Of a stretch of 64,000 nt of DNA, positions 1 through 8,676 are shown in pieces; position 1 is the stretch's first letter; every line of letters starts with the position of its first letter. A program made the translations under genes and the position numbers. The notes below the pieces were generated by a model. That model was given only the letters and a program-made list of their open reading frames with translations. It was not told the origin of the DNA and ran no database searches. Source of the stretch: 2-02-FULL-55-14 sp964534125. Its GTDB lineage: Bacteria; Bacteroidota; Ignavibacteria; UBA10030. The DNA lies in assembly GCA_964534125.1 (NCBI GenBank), contig CAZHOJ010000001.1, positions 434,001 through 498,000 on the forward strand, in the 5' to 3' direction.

Positions 1-127
1 CCTTGACGCCGTCTAACAGGGTCGTCGTGGCCTTCCCCGTGCGGATCTTGGAGAGTTCGTCCCGCACGACTTCGACCGCCTTCCTCATCCGGTCGTCAGC
101 ATCTTTCAGGATCACTTTCGAGCTCAT
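1..127 (-). CDS. frr: Ribosome recycling factor, N-terminal part (cut by window edge)
   Basis: Only the first 42 codons are present. The reverse-strand ATG at 125-127 opens a peptide beginning MSSKVILKDADDRM and continuing with the typical recycling-factor segment RTGKATTTLLDGVKV. The family splits the post-termination ribosome together with EF-G. It lies 12 nt after the pyrH stop, the classic pyrH-frr pair, so it is surely cotranscribed with pyrH. The frame is too short for whole-gene checks, but the N-terminal sequence and the context agree. Confidence 0.9.
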   Translation of the reverse strand, partial: MSSKVILKDADDRMRKAVEVVRDELSKIRTGKATTTLLDGVK

Positions 128-139
128 ACGGCACCCGTG

Positions 140-877
140 CTATTGTTTGATCAATGTCGGAAACTCCATGACGCGGGATCCCACCTGTTCACCGATGACA
201 AGGCGCCGGAGGTTGTCCGCGATGTTCATGTTGAACACGATCAGCGGTAATTTGTTCTCCTTGGATAGCGTGATAGCTGTAAGGTCCATCACCCGGAGGT
301 CCCGGCGAAGGACGTCCTCGTACGAGATGTCGGAGAACTTCGTCGCCTCAGCGTTCTTTTCGGGGTCGCTGTCATAGACCCCATCGACCCGCGTGCCCTT
401 CAGGATGACATCGGCGTCGATCTCGATGGCACGCAGGACCGCCGCCGTATCGGTCGTAAAATACGGATTCCCCGTTCCCGCCGCAAAGATGACGACGCGC
501 CCTTTCTCCATGTGCCGGATGGCCCTGCGCCGGATGAACGGCTCGGCGATCTTCTCCATGTCGATGGCTGTCTGGCAGCGCGTCGGGACTTCCTCATGCT
601 CCAGTGCATTCTGCAGTGCGAGCGCGTTGATGACCGTCGCGAGCATACCCATATGATCGCCCGTCACCTTATCGATGCCGTCGGAGGAATCCTGCACCCC
701 GCGATAAATGTTCCCTCCGCCGATGACGATCCCCACCTGCACGCCGATCCCTACAACAACCTTGATCTCTTTGGCATATCGACTGACCACCTCAGGATCG
801 ATGCCGTAGTCACGCGACCCCATCAACGCCTCGCCGCTCAGCTTCAGGAGTATTCGTTTGTATGCAAGTTTCGCCAT
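140..877 (-). CDS. pyrH: UMP kinase
   Basis: The 245-residue protein has the amino-acid-kinase fold signature of bacterial uridylate kinases: KLSGEAL at residues 13-19, a GGGNIYRG nucleotide loop near 54-61, and the TGNPYFTTDTAA stretch near 135-146. It phosphorylates UMP to UDP with ATP in the cytoplasm, for pyrimidine nucleotide synthesis. The length matches the family (about 240). A CCGGAG ribosome site precedes the ATG. It sits between tsf and frr, the common order rpsB-tsf-pyrH-frr. An intrinsic terminator separates it from tsf, so its expression depends on readthrough or on a local promoter. Confidence 0.96.
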   Translation of the reverse strand: MAKLAYKRILLKLSGEALMGSRDYGIDPEVVSRYAKEIKVVVGIGVQVGIVIGGGNIYRGVQDSSDGIDKVTGDHMGMLATVINALALQNALEHEEVPTRCQTAIDMEKIAEPFIRRRAIRHMEKGRVVIFAAGTGNPYFTTDTAAVLRAIEIDADVILKGTRVDGVYDSDPEKNAEATKFSDISYEDVLRRDLRVMDLTAITLSKENKLPLIVFNMNIADNLRRLVIGEQVGSRVMEFPTLIKQ

Positions 878-891
878 AGTACGCTCCGGAC

Positions 892-918
892 AAAAAAAAT
901 CCCGAATCGCTTCGGGAT
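892..918 (-). terminator. Intrinsic terminator after tsf
   Basis: Read on the minus strand, an 8-bp perfect stem (ATCCCGAA / TTCGGGAT) with a 4-nt loop is followed by eight T residues. It lies between the tsf stop and the pyrH start, so it should end or attenuate the ribosomal-protein transcript before pyrH-frr. Confidence 0.9.
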
Positions 919-928
919 CGTTGTGTTT

Positions 929-1543
929 CTAGCTGTTCTGCTCGGGGTATTCACCGAGATGGAACCGGGTGAACCGGCTGATCTCCACCTTCTCGCCGAC
1001 CTTCGCGACCTGCTCTTCGATGAGGTCCTTGATCGTCTTTCCCGAGTCCTTGATGAAGCTCTGCTCGAGAAGGACCGCTTCCTGATAGAACTTGTCCAGC
1101 CGCCCCTGCGCGATCTTCTCGGCGATGTTCTCCGGCTTCCCCTCGTTCATCGCCTGGGTCCTGTAGATCTCGATCTCCTTATCGATCGTCTCCTTCGTCA
1201 CGTTGTCCCGGCCGATGAACTGCGGATTCATCGCAGCGATCTGCATGGCGATATCATGCGCCAGCTGCTTGAACTCGGGGGTCTTCGCAACGAAGTCCGT
1301 CTCACAGTTCAACTCGACCATGGAACCGATCCGGCCGCCCGCATGGATGTACGCCTCGACGACTCCCTGGTTGGCAGCCTTATCGGCCCGCTTTGCGGCC
1401 GTTGCAGCCCCTTTCTTCCGAAGATATTCGATCGCTGCATTCATCTCACCATTCGTTTCCTGCAAGGCCTTCTTGCAGTCCATCATGCCTGCGCCGGTCT
1501 TTTCGCGCAGCTTCCTGACCTGTTCAGATGTGATCTCTGCCAT
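929..1543 (-). CDS. tsf: Translation elongation factor Ts (short form)
   Basis: EF-Ts is the nucleotide exchange factor for EF-Tu. The N-terminal UBA-like module carries LREKTGAGMMDCKKAL at residues 13-28, and the EF-Tu contact motif TDFV is at 82-85. At 204 residues it is much shorter than the E. coli protein (about 280). It resembles the short forms found in Thermus and some other phyla, in which one core subdomain and the coiled coil are absent. It starts 15 nt after rpsB in the same operon. Confidence 0.95.
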   Translation of the reverse strand: MAEITSEQVRKLREKTGAGMMDCKKALQETNGEMNAAIEYLRKKGAATAAKRADKAANQGVVEAYIHAGGRIGSMVELNCETDFVAKTPEFKQLAHDIAMQIAAMNPQFIGRDNVTKETIDKEIEIYRTQAMNEGKPENIAEKIAQGRLDKFYQEAVLLEQSFIKDSGKTIKDLIEEQVAKVGEKVEISRFTRFHLGEYPEQNS

Positions 1544-1558
1544 GACTCTCTCGTGTGT

Positions 1559-2320
1559 CTATGCGTTCGTTGATTTGTCTGACTTTGCCGCCTCCGCTGA
1601 CCCCTTTGCCATCGCCTCCTCATCGGCTTTCGCCTGCGCATGCTGACTTCCTTCCAGCACGGCATCTGCGATGGCGCTCGTAATGAGCTGGATGGATTTC
1701 AGGGCATCATCGTTCGCCGGGATGGGAAAGTCGACCAGTCCCGGATCGGTGTTGGTGTCGACGATCGCGACCACCGGAATGCCGAGACGGTTCGCCTCTT
1801 TGACGGCGATGTCTTCCTTGTTGATGTCGACGACGTACACGATCCCGGGGAGACGGGACATATCCACGACGCCCGCCAGGACCTCCTGAAGCTTGTCGCG
1901 CTCGCGGCTGAGCATCAGGCGCTCTTTCTTCGTGATCTTATCGAACGTTCCGTCCGACTCCATCTTCTCGATGTTTGTCAGCCGCTTCACGCTCTTGCGG
2001 ATCGTGGAGAAGTTCGTCAGCATGCCGCCCATCCACCGTTCCGTGGTATAAAACGCCTTGCAGCGACGGGCCTCTTCCTTGACCACCTCGCTCGCCTGCT
2101 GCTTCGTGCCGACGAACAGCGGCTTCTTCCCTTCGGAAACACTGCGCGAGATGGCCTGACAGGCCTCTTCGAGACATTCCTGGGTTCGTTTCAGGTCGAT
2201 GATATGAATCCCGTTCCGTTCCATGAAGATGTACGGCTTCATCTTGGGATTCCATCGGCGGGTCAGGTGCCCGAAGTGGGAACCTGCCTTGAGGAGAGCG
2301 TCGAGCTCTACGCGGGGCAT
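1559..2320 (-). CDS. rpsB: 30S ribosomal protein uS2
   Basis: The 253-residue protein contains the S2 signatures GSHFGHLTRRWNPKMKPYIF at residues 12-31 and PGIVYVVDINKEDIAVKEA in the second half, with an acidic, Ala/Lys-rich tail. It binds the head-body junction of the small subunit. It lies upstream of tsf, as in most bacteria, and 146 nt downstream of rpsI. That gap contains a strong hairpin that may be part of a leader. Confidence 0.97.
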   Translation of the reverse strand: MPRVELDALLKAGSHFGHLTRRWNPKMKPYIFMERNGIHIIDLKRTQECLEEACQAISRSVSEGKKPLFVGTKQQASEVVKEEARRCKAFYTTERWMGGMLTNFSTIRKSVKRLTNIEKMESDGTFDKITKKERLMLSRERDKLQEVLAGVVDMSRLPGIVYVVDINKEDIAVKEANRLGIPVVAIVDTNTDPGLVDFPIPANDDALKSIQLITSAIADAVLEGSQHAQAKADEEAMAKGSAEAAKSDKSTNA

Positions 2321-2422
2321 AGATATGTCCTTTCAGTTATGCACCTGCTTCCGTCATGTCCTTCCGGGATCACGCCATCAGCGTGACACTTCCGGTCAGA
2401 TCGGGAAGCATGTTTGATGGGT

Positions 2423-2447
2423 GGCCCGTCCGGTGAACGGTCGGGCC
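2423..2447 (-). promoter_or_regulatory. Hairpin in the rpsI-rpsB intergenic leader
   Basis: A 6-bp GC stem (GGCCCG / CGGGCC), one T-T mismatch and 3 further base pairs enclose a 5-nt loop, about 100 nt before the rpsB start. No T-run follows on either side, so it is a poor terminator. It could be part of an S2 autoregulatory leader or an RNA-processing site. The structure is seen in the sequence; the role is inferred. Confidence 0.4.
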
Positions 2448-2466
2448 GGGTGATACAGAACAGCGA

Positions 2467-2853
2467 TCAGCGCTTCGAGAACTGGAACCGCTTGCGGGCC
2501 TTCTTCAGGCCATACTTCTTTCGCTCGACCATGCGGGGATCACGCGTCAGCAGGCCGTTCGCCCTGAGCTTCGGCCGCAGGTCCTCATCGGTCGAGATGA
2601 GCGAGCGGGCGATGCCGAGCTGGATGGCCTCTGCCTGACCCGTTGTGCCACCCCCTTCGACCCGGACGGTCACATCGTACCTGCCCATCGAATCGGTCAG
2701 CGCGAGAGGCTTGAGGATACCTTCGCGATGGATCTCGAGAGGAAAGTAATTCTCGAATGCCCGGCCATTGACAGTGACCTTGCCGGAGCCATCGGTCAGC
2801 TTGACGCGGGCAACGGCGGTCTTACGACGTCCGACTGTGATCGGTCGATTCAT
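2467..2853 (-). CDS. rpsI: 30S ribosomal protein uS9
   Basis: The 128-residue protein begins with the S9 pattern TVGRRKTAVARVKL and ends with the basic tail KKARKRFQFSKR, which reaches the P-site tRNA in the ribosome. It is 6 nt downstream of rplM, the near-universal L13-S9 pair. Confidence 0.97.
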   Translation of the reverse strand: MNRPITVGRRKTAVARVKLTDGSGKVTVNGRAFENYFPLEIHREGILKPLALTDSMGRYDVTVRVEGGGTTGQAEAIQLGIARSLISTDEDLRPKLRANGLLTRDPRMVERKKYGLKKARKRFQFSKR

Positions 2854-2859
2854 ACACTC

Positions 2860-3309
2860 TTATCCTTCTACCTTCAGTTCTTCTGGTTTCTGTGCGGCGT
2901 GCGGGTGCTCAGGCCCACGATATACCTTCAGCTTCCGGATGACGCGGCGTCCGAGCCGGTTCTTCGGGATCATGCCCTTCACGGCATGTTCCATCACGTA
3001 CTCCGGCCTGGTCTTCAGCAGTTCACGGACGCTCTCCATACGGCCCCCGCCCGGATACCCGGTATTATGGAAGAGGGTCTTCAGCTCTTCGCGCTTGCCG
3101 GACAGCCTGACCTTCTCGGCATTCACGATGACCACGAAGTCCCCAACATCATTGTTGGGCGTGAACTGCGGCTTGTGCTTGCCCCTCAGGACGTGCGCGA
3201 CATTGCTGGCGAGGCGCCCGAGGGTCTTGTCAGATGCATCGACCACATACCACCTGCGGTCCGCATCCTCTTTCTTGAAAAATACTGTCGAAGGGGAGGT
3301 TTTCACCAC
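2860..3309 (-). CDS. rplM: 50S ribosomal protein uL13
   Basis: The 149-residue protein contains L13 hallmarks: WYVVDASDKTLGRLAS at about 20-35, a HKPQFTPNNDVGDFVVIVNA stretch and the AVKGMIPKNRLGRR loop. Two consecutive GTG codons are possible starts. The AGGAG ribosome site is 3 nt from the first and 6 nt from the second (position 3306), so the second is slightly better placed. It is the first gene of the rplM-rpsI-rpsB-tsf run and is preceded by a near-consensus promoter. Confidence 0.97.
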   Translation of the reverse strand: MVKTSPSTVFFKKEDADRRWYVVDASDKTLGRLASNVAHVLRGKHKPQFTPNNDVGDFVVIVNAEKVRLSGKREELKTLFHNTGYPGGGRMESVRELLKTRPEYVMEHAVKGMIPKNRLGRRVIRKLKVYRGPEHPHAAQKPEELKVEG

Positions 3310-3342
3310 GTTCTCCTGATGCCTGGAAGTCTATAGCCTTTA

Positions 3343-3371
3343 AATGTACATAACCGACGCAAGAATGTCAA
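3343..3371 (-). promoter_or_regulatory. Sigma-70-type promoter of rplM operon
   Basis: On the minus strand TTGACA (3366-3371) is separated by exactly 17 bp from TACATT (3343-3348). The predicted start of transcription is about 25-30 nt before the rplM start codon. This is one of the best matches to the classical consensus in the window. Confidence 0.85.
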
Positions 3372-3428
3372 CGGTTTCCCGAGACAAACGAACGTGGCGG
3401 GGAGGAAATCAGAACCGGAGGGGCGGGA

Positions 3429-4802
3429 TCAGTCGATGTCGAGTTTGAACGGCCGGCGGGGTTTTGCCGTGTCCGGACGGAGCGCCTTTTCCGCGCGGAC
3501 CTTAGGAAGCGCCGGTGTACTCCCGGTGACGGGGACGTTGCTCTCGACCCGGAACTCGAACTGCTGGACAGAATCGCCTCCTTGCACATAGACGCCCCCC
3601 GTTGCGTCATCAACGTGGAAGTACATCCCGGCTTCGGACGTATCGGCGTTGAACTGGATCGTCAGCCGGTCCTTGCGTGACTTGAGGCTGATACGGGGCG
3701 CGGGCGCTCCTGGCACCGGCGCAGTCGTTCGGAAAACAGGCTCGTTCACCAGCCACTGTATCATCTTGTGCCGCTGGGCCTGGTACTCCCGGAACAGCGT
3801 CTGGCTTGCCTTCATCTCCCTCTGGACCCGGTCCATATCGACGGTCAGGGCCCGGATCATCACTGTCTCGGGAGAGAGAACCACGAACCGGTTCGTCGTC
3901 CGGGGGACATCCTCCAACGACGCGGACGCAGCCGTGGGAGGTGCGTAGCGCGTGCGCGACGAGAAGATATACGCCGCATCATCCTGTGTCAGAAGCCGCG
4001 TGAGCCGGAGCCGCTGCTCAGGCTCCAGGACCGAGACGATCCCTGACGCCATAGCCCTGTTCAGCTTGCTGAGGTCTGCGTTGATGGCAACAGACTCTCC
4101 CTGACCGATCAGGACCGAACGCTCAAGCTCCCGTCGTGCATCCGTGAGCAGGCTCTCGATGGCGGCCTTCTGAACGTTCGTCGGGCGGACCTCTGCCACG
4201 AAATCCGCGACGGTCACCTTTTTCTGTTTCCTCGGTTGCTGCTTATGTACTTCGATGCGATACCCTTCAGCAGACCGTTCATCGACGTTCAGCATCGCTC
4301 CGGCAGATTCGTCGAGCGGCAGGGAGCCATAGAGCGCGAACTGCAGGGTCTTGTCGTTGTCAAGGCCGGTGAAGAGTGGTATGAACGACCCCTCCTGCAC
4401 GGACTTTTCGTACGCAGTCCGGACCACCTCCGATTGCATCTCCCAGAACCTCAGGAACGACAACCGGTTCTCGAACACATACGAGAACGAAAGCAGCACC
4501 AGCAGCGCAAATCCCGATGCGGCCAGCGGAAGGTACTTCTGCGGGAAGGGCAGGAGGTTCACATTCTGGTCCTCCTGCTGACGGATCTTTCCGGACATGC
4601 GCGACCAGAACGCGGGATCCTTCTCCAGCCGGTCCGCAGAACCGAGCAGTTCACTGAGCCGCTTCAGTTCGTCGTAGAGCGACCGGAACACGTCATCCGT
4701 ACGGAGACGGCCCTCGCACTCTGCGGACTCGTCAGGAGTGGTCTCGCCGTCGAGGTACCGTTCGAGCAATGCCCTGTCGCGTGATGAGAGCCTCTGCGTC
4801 AT
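3429..4802 (-). CDS. Probable membrane anti-sigma factor partner of the upstream ECF sigma
   Basis: The 457-residue protein has a soluble N-terminal region of about 85 residues whose opening (RALLERYLDGETTPDE) resembles anti-sigma N-termini. A single hydrophobic segment follows at about 90-110, then a long C-terminal region probably outside the cytoplasm. The HxxxCxxC motif of zinc-type anti-sigma factors is absent. The start overlaps the sigma gene stop in an ATGA, so the two are translationally coupled, the usual sigma/anti-sigma arrangement. The role is inferred from this pairing and topology. The long C-terminal part matches no family I recognise; it is rich in charged helices and ends in a short beta-rich stretch. 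Confidence 0.6.
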   Translation of the reverse strand: MTQRLSSRDRALLERYLDGETTPDESAECEGRLRTDDVFRSLYDELKRLSELLGSADRLEKDPAFWSRMSGKIRQQEDQNVNLLPFPQKYLPLAASGFALLVLLSFSYVFENRLSFLRFWEMQSEVVRTAYEKSVQEGSFIPLFTGLDNDKTLQFALYGSLPLDESAGAMLNVDERSAEGYRIEVHKQQPRKQKKVTVADFVAEVRPTNVQKAAIESLLTDARRELERSVLIGQGESVAINADLSKLNRAMASGIVSVLEPEQRLRLTRLLTQDDAAYIFSSRTRYAPPTAASASLEDVPRTTNRFVVLSPETVMIRALTVDMDRVQREMKASQTLFREYQAQRHKMIQWLVNEPVFRTTAPVPGAPAPRISLKSRKDRLTIQFNADTSEAGMYFHVDDATGGVYVQGGDSVQQFEFRVESNVPVTGSTPALPKVRAEKALRPDTAKPRRPFKLDID

Positions 4803-5482
4803 GGCATGGTTTCCTTCAGGAGCGGGAGGAGAAGAGTGCGGAGCGTTGTCCGCGCACGTGAGAGGCGCGATTTGACCGTACCGACCTCTACCTGCAAAAT
4901 GTCGGCGATCTCCTCATACGACAATCCCTCCATGTCCTTGAGGACGACAACAATGCGCTGATGGTCCGGCAGTGCTTTCAGTCCGAGCGCGACGATATCG
5001 GAATACTCGTTCGTGGAAGGAGGCGTCGAAAGACGTTTTTCGAGATCTCCGCGAATGCCATCGTCAAGAGCCTGGAACGAGAGGAAGCTCCTTATCTTTT
5101 TTCGGCGGAGCTCATCCCTCGCCTTGTTCACGGCGATGCGATACAGCCAGGTGTAGAAGGACGATTCAAACCGGAACTGCGGCAACGCCTGATATGCTTT
5201 CAGGAAGACCTCCTGCGAGAGGTCCTCCACCATCTCCCGGTTGCGGAAGATCGAGTAGATGAGGTTCCTGATCCGTTCCTGGTATCGCTCGACAAGGAAC
5301 CGGTACGCACGCTCCTCCCCCTGCAGGAAGAGCGTGATGAGCGTGTCGTCCGCAGCTTCGGACAGCGAGATGTCAGGAACGGTATCGGGCATTCGGAGTG
5401 GATGTGTCCCTTCGGGGACTGCGATGGTCCTTGCGGGGATGACGAACGGATCGAACACTGCCATGGAAGATCGATAGACCAT
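4799..5482 (-). CDS. ECF-type RNA polymerase sigma factor
   Basis: The 227-residue protein has sigma region 2 (DLSQEVFLKAYQALPQFRF to WLYRIAVNKARDELRR, residues about 87-127) and region 4 with a helix-turn-helix (LSYEEIADILQVEVGTVKSR, about 187-206). A linker joins them and there is no region 3, which is the ECF layout. About 30 N-terminal residues before MPDTVPDISL look unconserved, so the true start may be downstream, near 5394. A weak ECF-like element, GGCAAC-16 bp-CGTA, lies at 5490-5515 on this strand and would fit autoregulation with a later start; this is speculative. The stop overlaps the anti-sigma start. Confidence 0.92.
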   Translation of the reverse strand: MVYRSSMAVFDPFVIPARTIAVPEGTHPLRMPDTVPDISLSEAADDTLITLFLQGEERAYRFLVERYQERIRNLIYSIFRNREMVEDLSQEVFLKAYQALPQFRFESSFYTWLYRIAVNKARDELRRKKIRSFLSFQALDDGIRGDLEKRLSTPPSTNEYSDIVALGLKALPDHQRIVVVLKDMEGLSYEEIADILQVEVGTVKSRLSRARTTLRTLLLPLLKETMP

Positions 5483-5573
5483 AGGAATCTACGTGAATGC
5501 AGCGAAAGAGTTGCCGATGCACTTGTGCTGCGTCTTTTGACGTCACGGGATGCCTCAAGGTTCCCCCCGAAAT

Positions 5574-5605
5574 GCGAAATCCCGCTCGGATTCGCGGGAT
5601 TTCGC
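5574..5605 (-). terminator. Perfect 12-bp inverted repeat after nuoF
   Basis: GCGAAATCCCGC and its exact complement flank an 8-nt loop. The structure lies 28 nt beyond the nuoF stop and about 90 nt before the sigma gene. The AAAT...ATTT flanks inside the stem resemble a Rho-independent terminator, but no long T-run follows on this strand. It most likely ends the nuo transcript. Confidence 0.65.
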
Positions 5606-5632
5606 TGGAAATGGGCTGATGAGTGGCCTGAT

Positions 5633-6940
5633 TCAGGATACCTCCGTGGCAACGGGGGCCTTTTCTGGCTGCCTGACTCGTGCCTCGAACTCATCCCTGA
5701 ACCGCCTCAACATGGATTGCACCGGCCACGCTGCCGCATCTCCCAGCGCACAGACGGTATTTCCTTCAATATTGTTCGCGATCTCAGTAAGGAGGTCCAC
5801 ATCGCCGGGCGATGCGTCATGGTTCTCGAACCGCTTGAGCACTTTCCACAGCCACCCTGTACCCTCACGGCATGGGGTGCACTGCCCGCATGATTCGTGG
5901 TAGTAGAACTTCGCAATCCGCGTGAGCACGCGAACGAGATCGGTCGTCTCGTCCATGACGATCAGGCCTGCCGTCCCGACCGACGACCCTGCCGCCTTCA
6001 GGGACTCTGCATCCATTCGCACGCCCTCGAGCTGGTCGCCCCGGAGGATCATCGTCGATGACCCGCCCGGAATGACGGCCTTGATACCCTTGTTCCCGGG
6101 CACGCCCCCCGCCCATTTGTGGATGATCTCGAGCAACGGAACACCCGTCGGCATCTCAAAGACACCGGGATTGTTCACATGACCGCTCACGCCGACCAGG
6201 ATCGGTCCCGGATGCTTCGGCTCGCCGACCGAGGCGTACCACTCCGCCCCTTTTTCGATGATGATGGGAACGTTGGAGATGGTCTCGACATTGTTGATGG
6301 TTGTCGGATAGCCCCACAAACCGTTCTGCGCGGGGAACGGCGGTTTCACCCGCGGGTATCCCCGCTCTCCCTCGATGGAGTTCATCAGCGATGATTCCTC
6401 GCCGCAAATGTACGCTCCCGCTCCCTTGTGCACGTATATGTTCGTGGAGAAGTCCGATCCGGCTATCTTATCTCCTATCAAGCCGTTCGCATATGCGTCC
6501 TCGATGGCACGCTCCAGCATACGGATCCACTTCCCATACTCGCCGCGGATGTAGATATACGCCGCCGTGATGCCCATCGCCCAGCAGGCGATGAGGGTCC
6601 CCTCGATGAGCAGATGCGGATTGTCCTCGAAGATCTGCCTGTCCTTGAACGTCCCGGGCTCAGATTCGTCCCCGTTCACGCAGAGGTATTTCGGCTTCTC
6701 GTTCCCCTTCGGCATGAACGACCACTTTAGCCCGGCCGGGAAGCAGGCCCCTCCTCTGCCGCGGAGGTTCGACTTCTTGACAACGTCGATGACCTCCTCC
6801 GGCTTCATCGCGAGGGCCTTCTTCAGGGCGCCGTAGCCACCCCTCGACCGGTACACATCGATCTTGTGAAGGTCCTTGACCTTCGGGAGGATCACATTCT
6901 CCCACTTTGTCACGCCGTGTTCGACAGGTTCTCCGATCAC
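5633..6940 (-). CDS. nuoF: NADH-quinone oxidoreductase subunit F
   Basis: The 435-residue protein is the NADH- and FMN-binding subunit of respiratory complex I. It shows the glycine-rich NADH loop NLRGRGGACFPAGLKW near residues 58-73, an FMN-site segment with NGDESEPGTFKDR, and the 4Fe-4S ligands CGQCTPC near 351-357 plus a distant Cys near 397. The length fits the family. Its start overlaps the nuoE stop by 4 nt. It is the last nuo gene in this cluster; nuoG does not follow. Confidence 0.96.
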   Translation of the reverse strand: MIGEPVEHGVTKWENVILPKVKDLHKIDVYRSRGGYGALKKALAMKPEEVIDVVKKSNLRGRGGACFPAGLKWSFMPKGNEKPKYLCVNGDESEPGTFKDRQIFEDNPHLLIEGTLIACWAMGITAAYIYIRGEYGKWIRMLERAIEDAYANGLIGDKIAGSDFSTNIYVHKGAGAYICGEESSLMNSIEGERGYPRVKPPFPAQNGLWGYPTTINNVETISNVPIIIEKGAEWYASVGEPKHPGPILVGVSGHVNNPGVFEMPTGVPLLEIIHKWAGGVPGNKGIKAVIPGGSSTMILRGDQLEGVRMDAESLKAAGSSVGTAGLIVMDETTDLVRVLTRIAKFYYHESCGQCTPCREGTGWLWKVLKRFENHDASPGDVDLLTEIANNIEGNTVCALGDAAAWPVQSMLRRFRDEFEARVRQPEKAPVATEVS

Positions 6941-7401
6941 GTCAGCTTCTCCAGGATCTCGTCTACCTTCTCAGGCGTCAGGTTCTCGTAGTATTCCTCG
7001 CCGATGGCGAACATCGGAGCGAAGCCGCATGCTCCCATGCACTCTGTCTCGGTGATGGTGAACTTCTTGTCGGGTGAGGTCGATCCGCACGTCACCCCCG
7101 TCCGCTCTTCGAGGTGCCGGAGGATCTGATCCGACCCCTTCAGCATACAGGAGACGTTCGTACAGACCTCGATGTGGTATCTCCCCTGCGGCTTGTCATG
7201 GAGCATCGTGTAAAAGGTCACGACACCAAGCACATGCCCGACGGGCAGGTTCAGGATCTCTGCCACCTCCTTCATCGACTCTTCAGAGATGTAGCCTTCC
7301 TGTTCCTGCACCATCCAGAGGACGGGCAGGATAAGGGCCTTCGCTTGCGGATACCGTTTGCGGAGGACCTCGATACGGTCACGGTTGTTCTGATTGAGCA
7401 T
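6937..7401 (-). CDS. nuoE: NADH-quinone oxidoreductase subunit E
   Basis: The 154-residue thioredoxin-fold 2Fe-2S subunit of complex I has all four cluster ligands: C80 and C85 (CTNVSC), and C121 and C125 (ECMGAC). It forms the NADH-oxidising module with NuoF and NuoG. It starts 15 nt after nuoD and overlaps nuoF by 4 nt. Confidence 0.95.
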   Translation of the reverse strand: MLNQNNRDRIEVLRKRYPQAKALILPVLWMVQEQEGYISEESMKEVAEILNLPVGHVLGVVTFYTMLHDKPQGRYHIEVCTNVSCMLKGSDQILRHLEERTGVTCGSTSPDKKFTITETECMGACGFAPMFAIGEEYYENLTPEKVDEILEKLT

Positions 7402-7416
7402 CGTACGGATCGTCCG

Positions 7417-8673
7417 TTATTTATCGGCCTCCCCCATCACGGGGTCGAGGCTTCCGATGATCGCCACAACATCGGAGATCATCGCGCCATGCAGCATTGT
7501 GGGGAGCGACTGGATGTTCGAGAACGAGGGGGAGCGGATCTTCAGCCTCCAGGGCCTTCCTTCACCATGACTGTAGATGTAGAATCCGAGCTCGCCTTTC
7601 GGGGCCTCGATCGCATGGTAGATCTCTCCGACCGGTGGTTCTGTTCCAAAATTGATGAGCATGAAGTCATGAATGAGCTCCTCCATGCGCGTATAGATGC
7701 GCTCCTTGCGCGGCAGCACTTTCTTCGGCTTCATGGCATGGATGTCGCCCTCGGGCATCGCATCAAGTGCCTGACGAACGAGCGAGGCCGCGACCTTCAG
7801 TTCTGCGACCCGTACATAGTATCGGGCGAGGGTGTCTCCCCCCTCAAAGACCGGCACTTCGAAGTCCAGCTTGTCGTACACAAGGTATGGCTGTGACTTC
7901 CGGAGGTCATGTTCGATACCGCACGCGCGGAGGCTCGGACCGGTGAGGCCGAGTGCCACGGCCTGGTCCGGCGCGATGTAGCCGACACCATCCGTCCGTT
8001 CGACGAAGATGCGGTTCCGGTTGAGGAGCTTCTCGCAGTCGGTCAGGTTCGTATGGAAATCAGCAAGGAACGTTTCGATCATCGCCCGCGCATCGGGAAG
8101 GAGGTCATGGGCAAGCCCGCCGATACGTGTAAAGCTCGTCGTGAACCGGGCGCCGACGAGGCACTCAAATATGTCATACAGTTTCTCACGTTCGCGGAAC
8201 GTCCACATGAACACCGTCAAGGCGCCGACATCCATCGCGAGCGATCCCATCCAGAGCAGGTGCGATGAGATGCGCGCCAGTTCGCTGATGACGGTGCGGA
8301 GGTACTGGGCGCGGGGAGGCGCCTCGATGCCAAGGAGCTTCTCCACGGCAAGCACATAGGCCGTATTGTTGGACAGCGGCGAGATGTAATCCAGACGGTC
8401 TGTGTGCGGAATGAACTCGTGGTAGGTCGAATGCTCGGCGAGCTTCTCATAGCCACGATGCAGGTAGCCGAGTTCGGGGACACACGCGATGACCGATTCT
8501 CCATCGAGTTTGAGGAGGAGCCTGAGCACACCATGCGTTGCCGGGTGCTGCGGCCCCATGTTGAGGATCATCTCGCTTTCGAGAGCGTCGTCGAACTGGA
8601 CGTTGGTGTTCTGGTCCTCGAGGGCCTTGAGGATACGGGAACGGCGGGTGGTCTCTTCAGTCTGCATCGCCAT
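7417..8673 (-). CDS. nuoD: NADH-quinone oxidoreductase subunit D
   Basis: The 418-residue 49-kDa-type subunit contains NMGPQHPATHGVLRLLLKLD near residues 34-53, the ExxPHTDRLDYISPLSNN segment of the quinone site, and the C-terminal DPVMGEADK ending typical of NuoD. It lines the quinone-binding cavity with NuoB. It is a separate gene from nuoC, with 3 nt between them, not a CD fusion. Confidence 0.97.
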   Translation of the reverse strand: MAMQTEETTRRSRILKALEDQNTNVQFDDALESEMILNMGPQHPATHGVLRLLLKLDGESVIACVPELGYLHRGYEKLAEHSTYHEFIPHTDRLDYISPLSNNTAYVLAVEKLLGIEAPPRAQYLRTVISELARISSHLLWMGSLAMDVGALTVFMWTFREREKLYDIFECLVGARFTTSFTRIGGLAHDLLPDARAMIETFLADFHTNLTDCEKLLNRNRIFVERTDGVGYIAPDQAVALGLTGPSLRACGIEHDLRKSQPYLVYDKLDFEVPVFEGGDTLARYYVRVAELKVAASLVRQALDAMPEGDIHAMKPKKVLPRKERIYTRMEELIHDFMLINFGTEPPVGEIYHAIEAPKGELGFYIYSHGEGRPWRLKIRSPSFSNIQSLPTMLHGAMISDVVAIIGSLDPVMGEADK

Positions 8674-8676
8674 ACG

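Noticed and set aside
512..1573. Long plus-strand open frame (353 codons) opposite pyrH and tsf
   Set aside because: It is the antisense shadow of two clear genes on the minus strand; its product is Leu/Asp/Arg-rich without family character.
4961..5893. Plus-strand open frame of 310 codons across the sigma gene and nuoF end
   Set aside because: Antisense to the ECF sigma and nuoF genes, crosses a terminator, no ribosome site.
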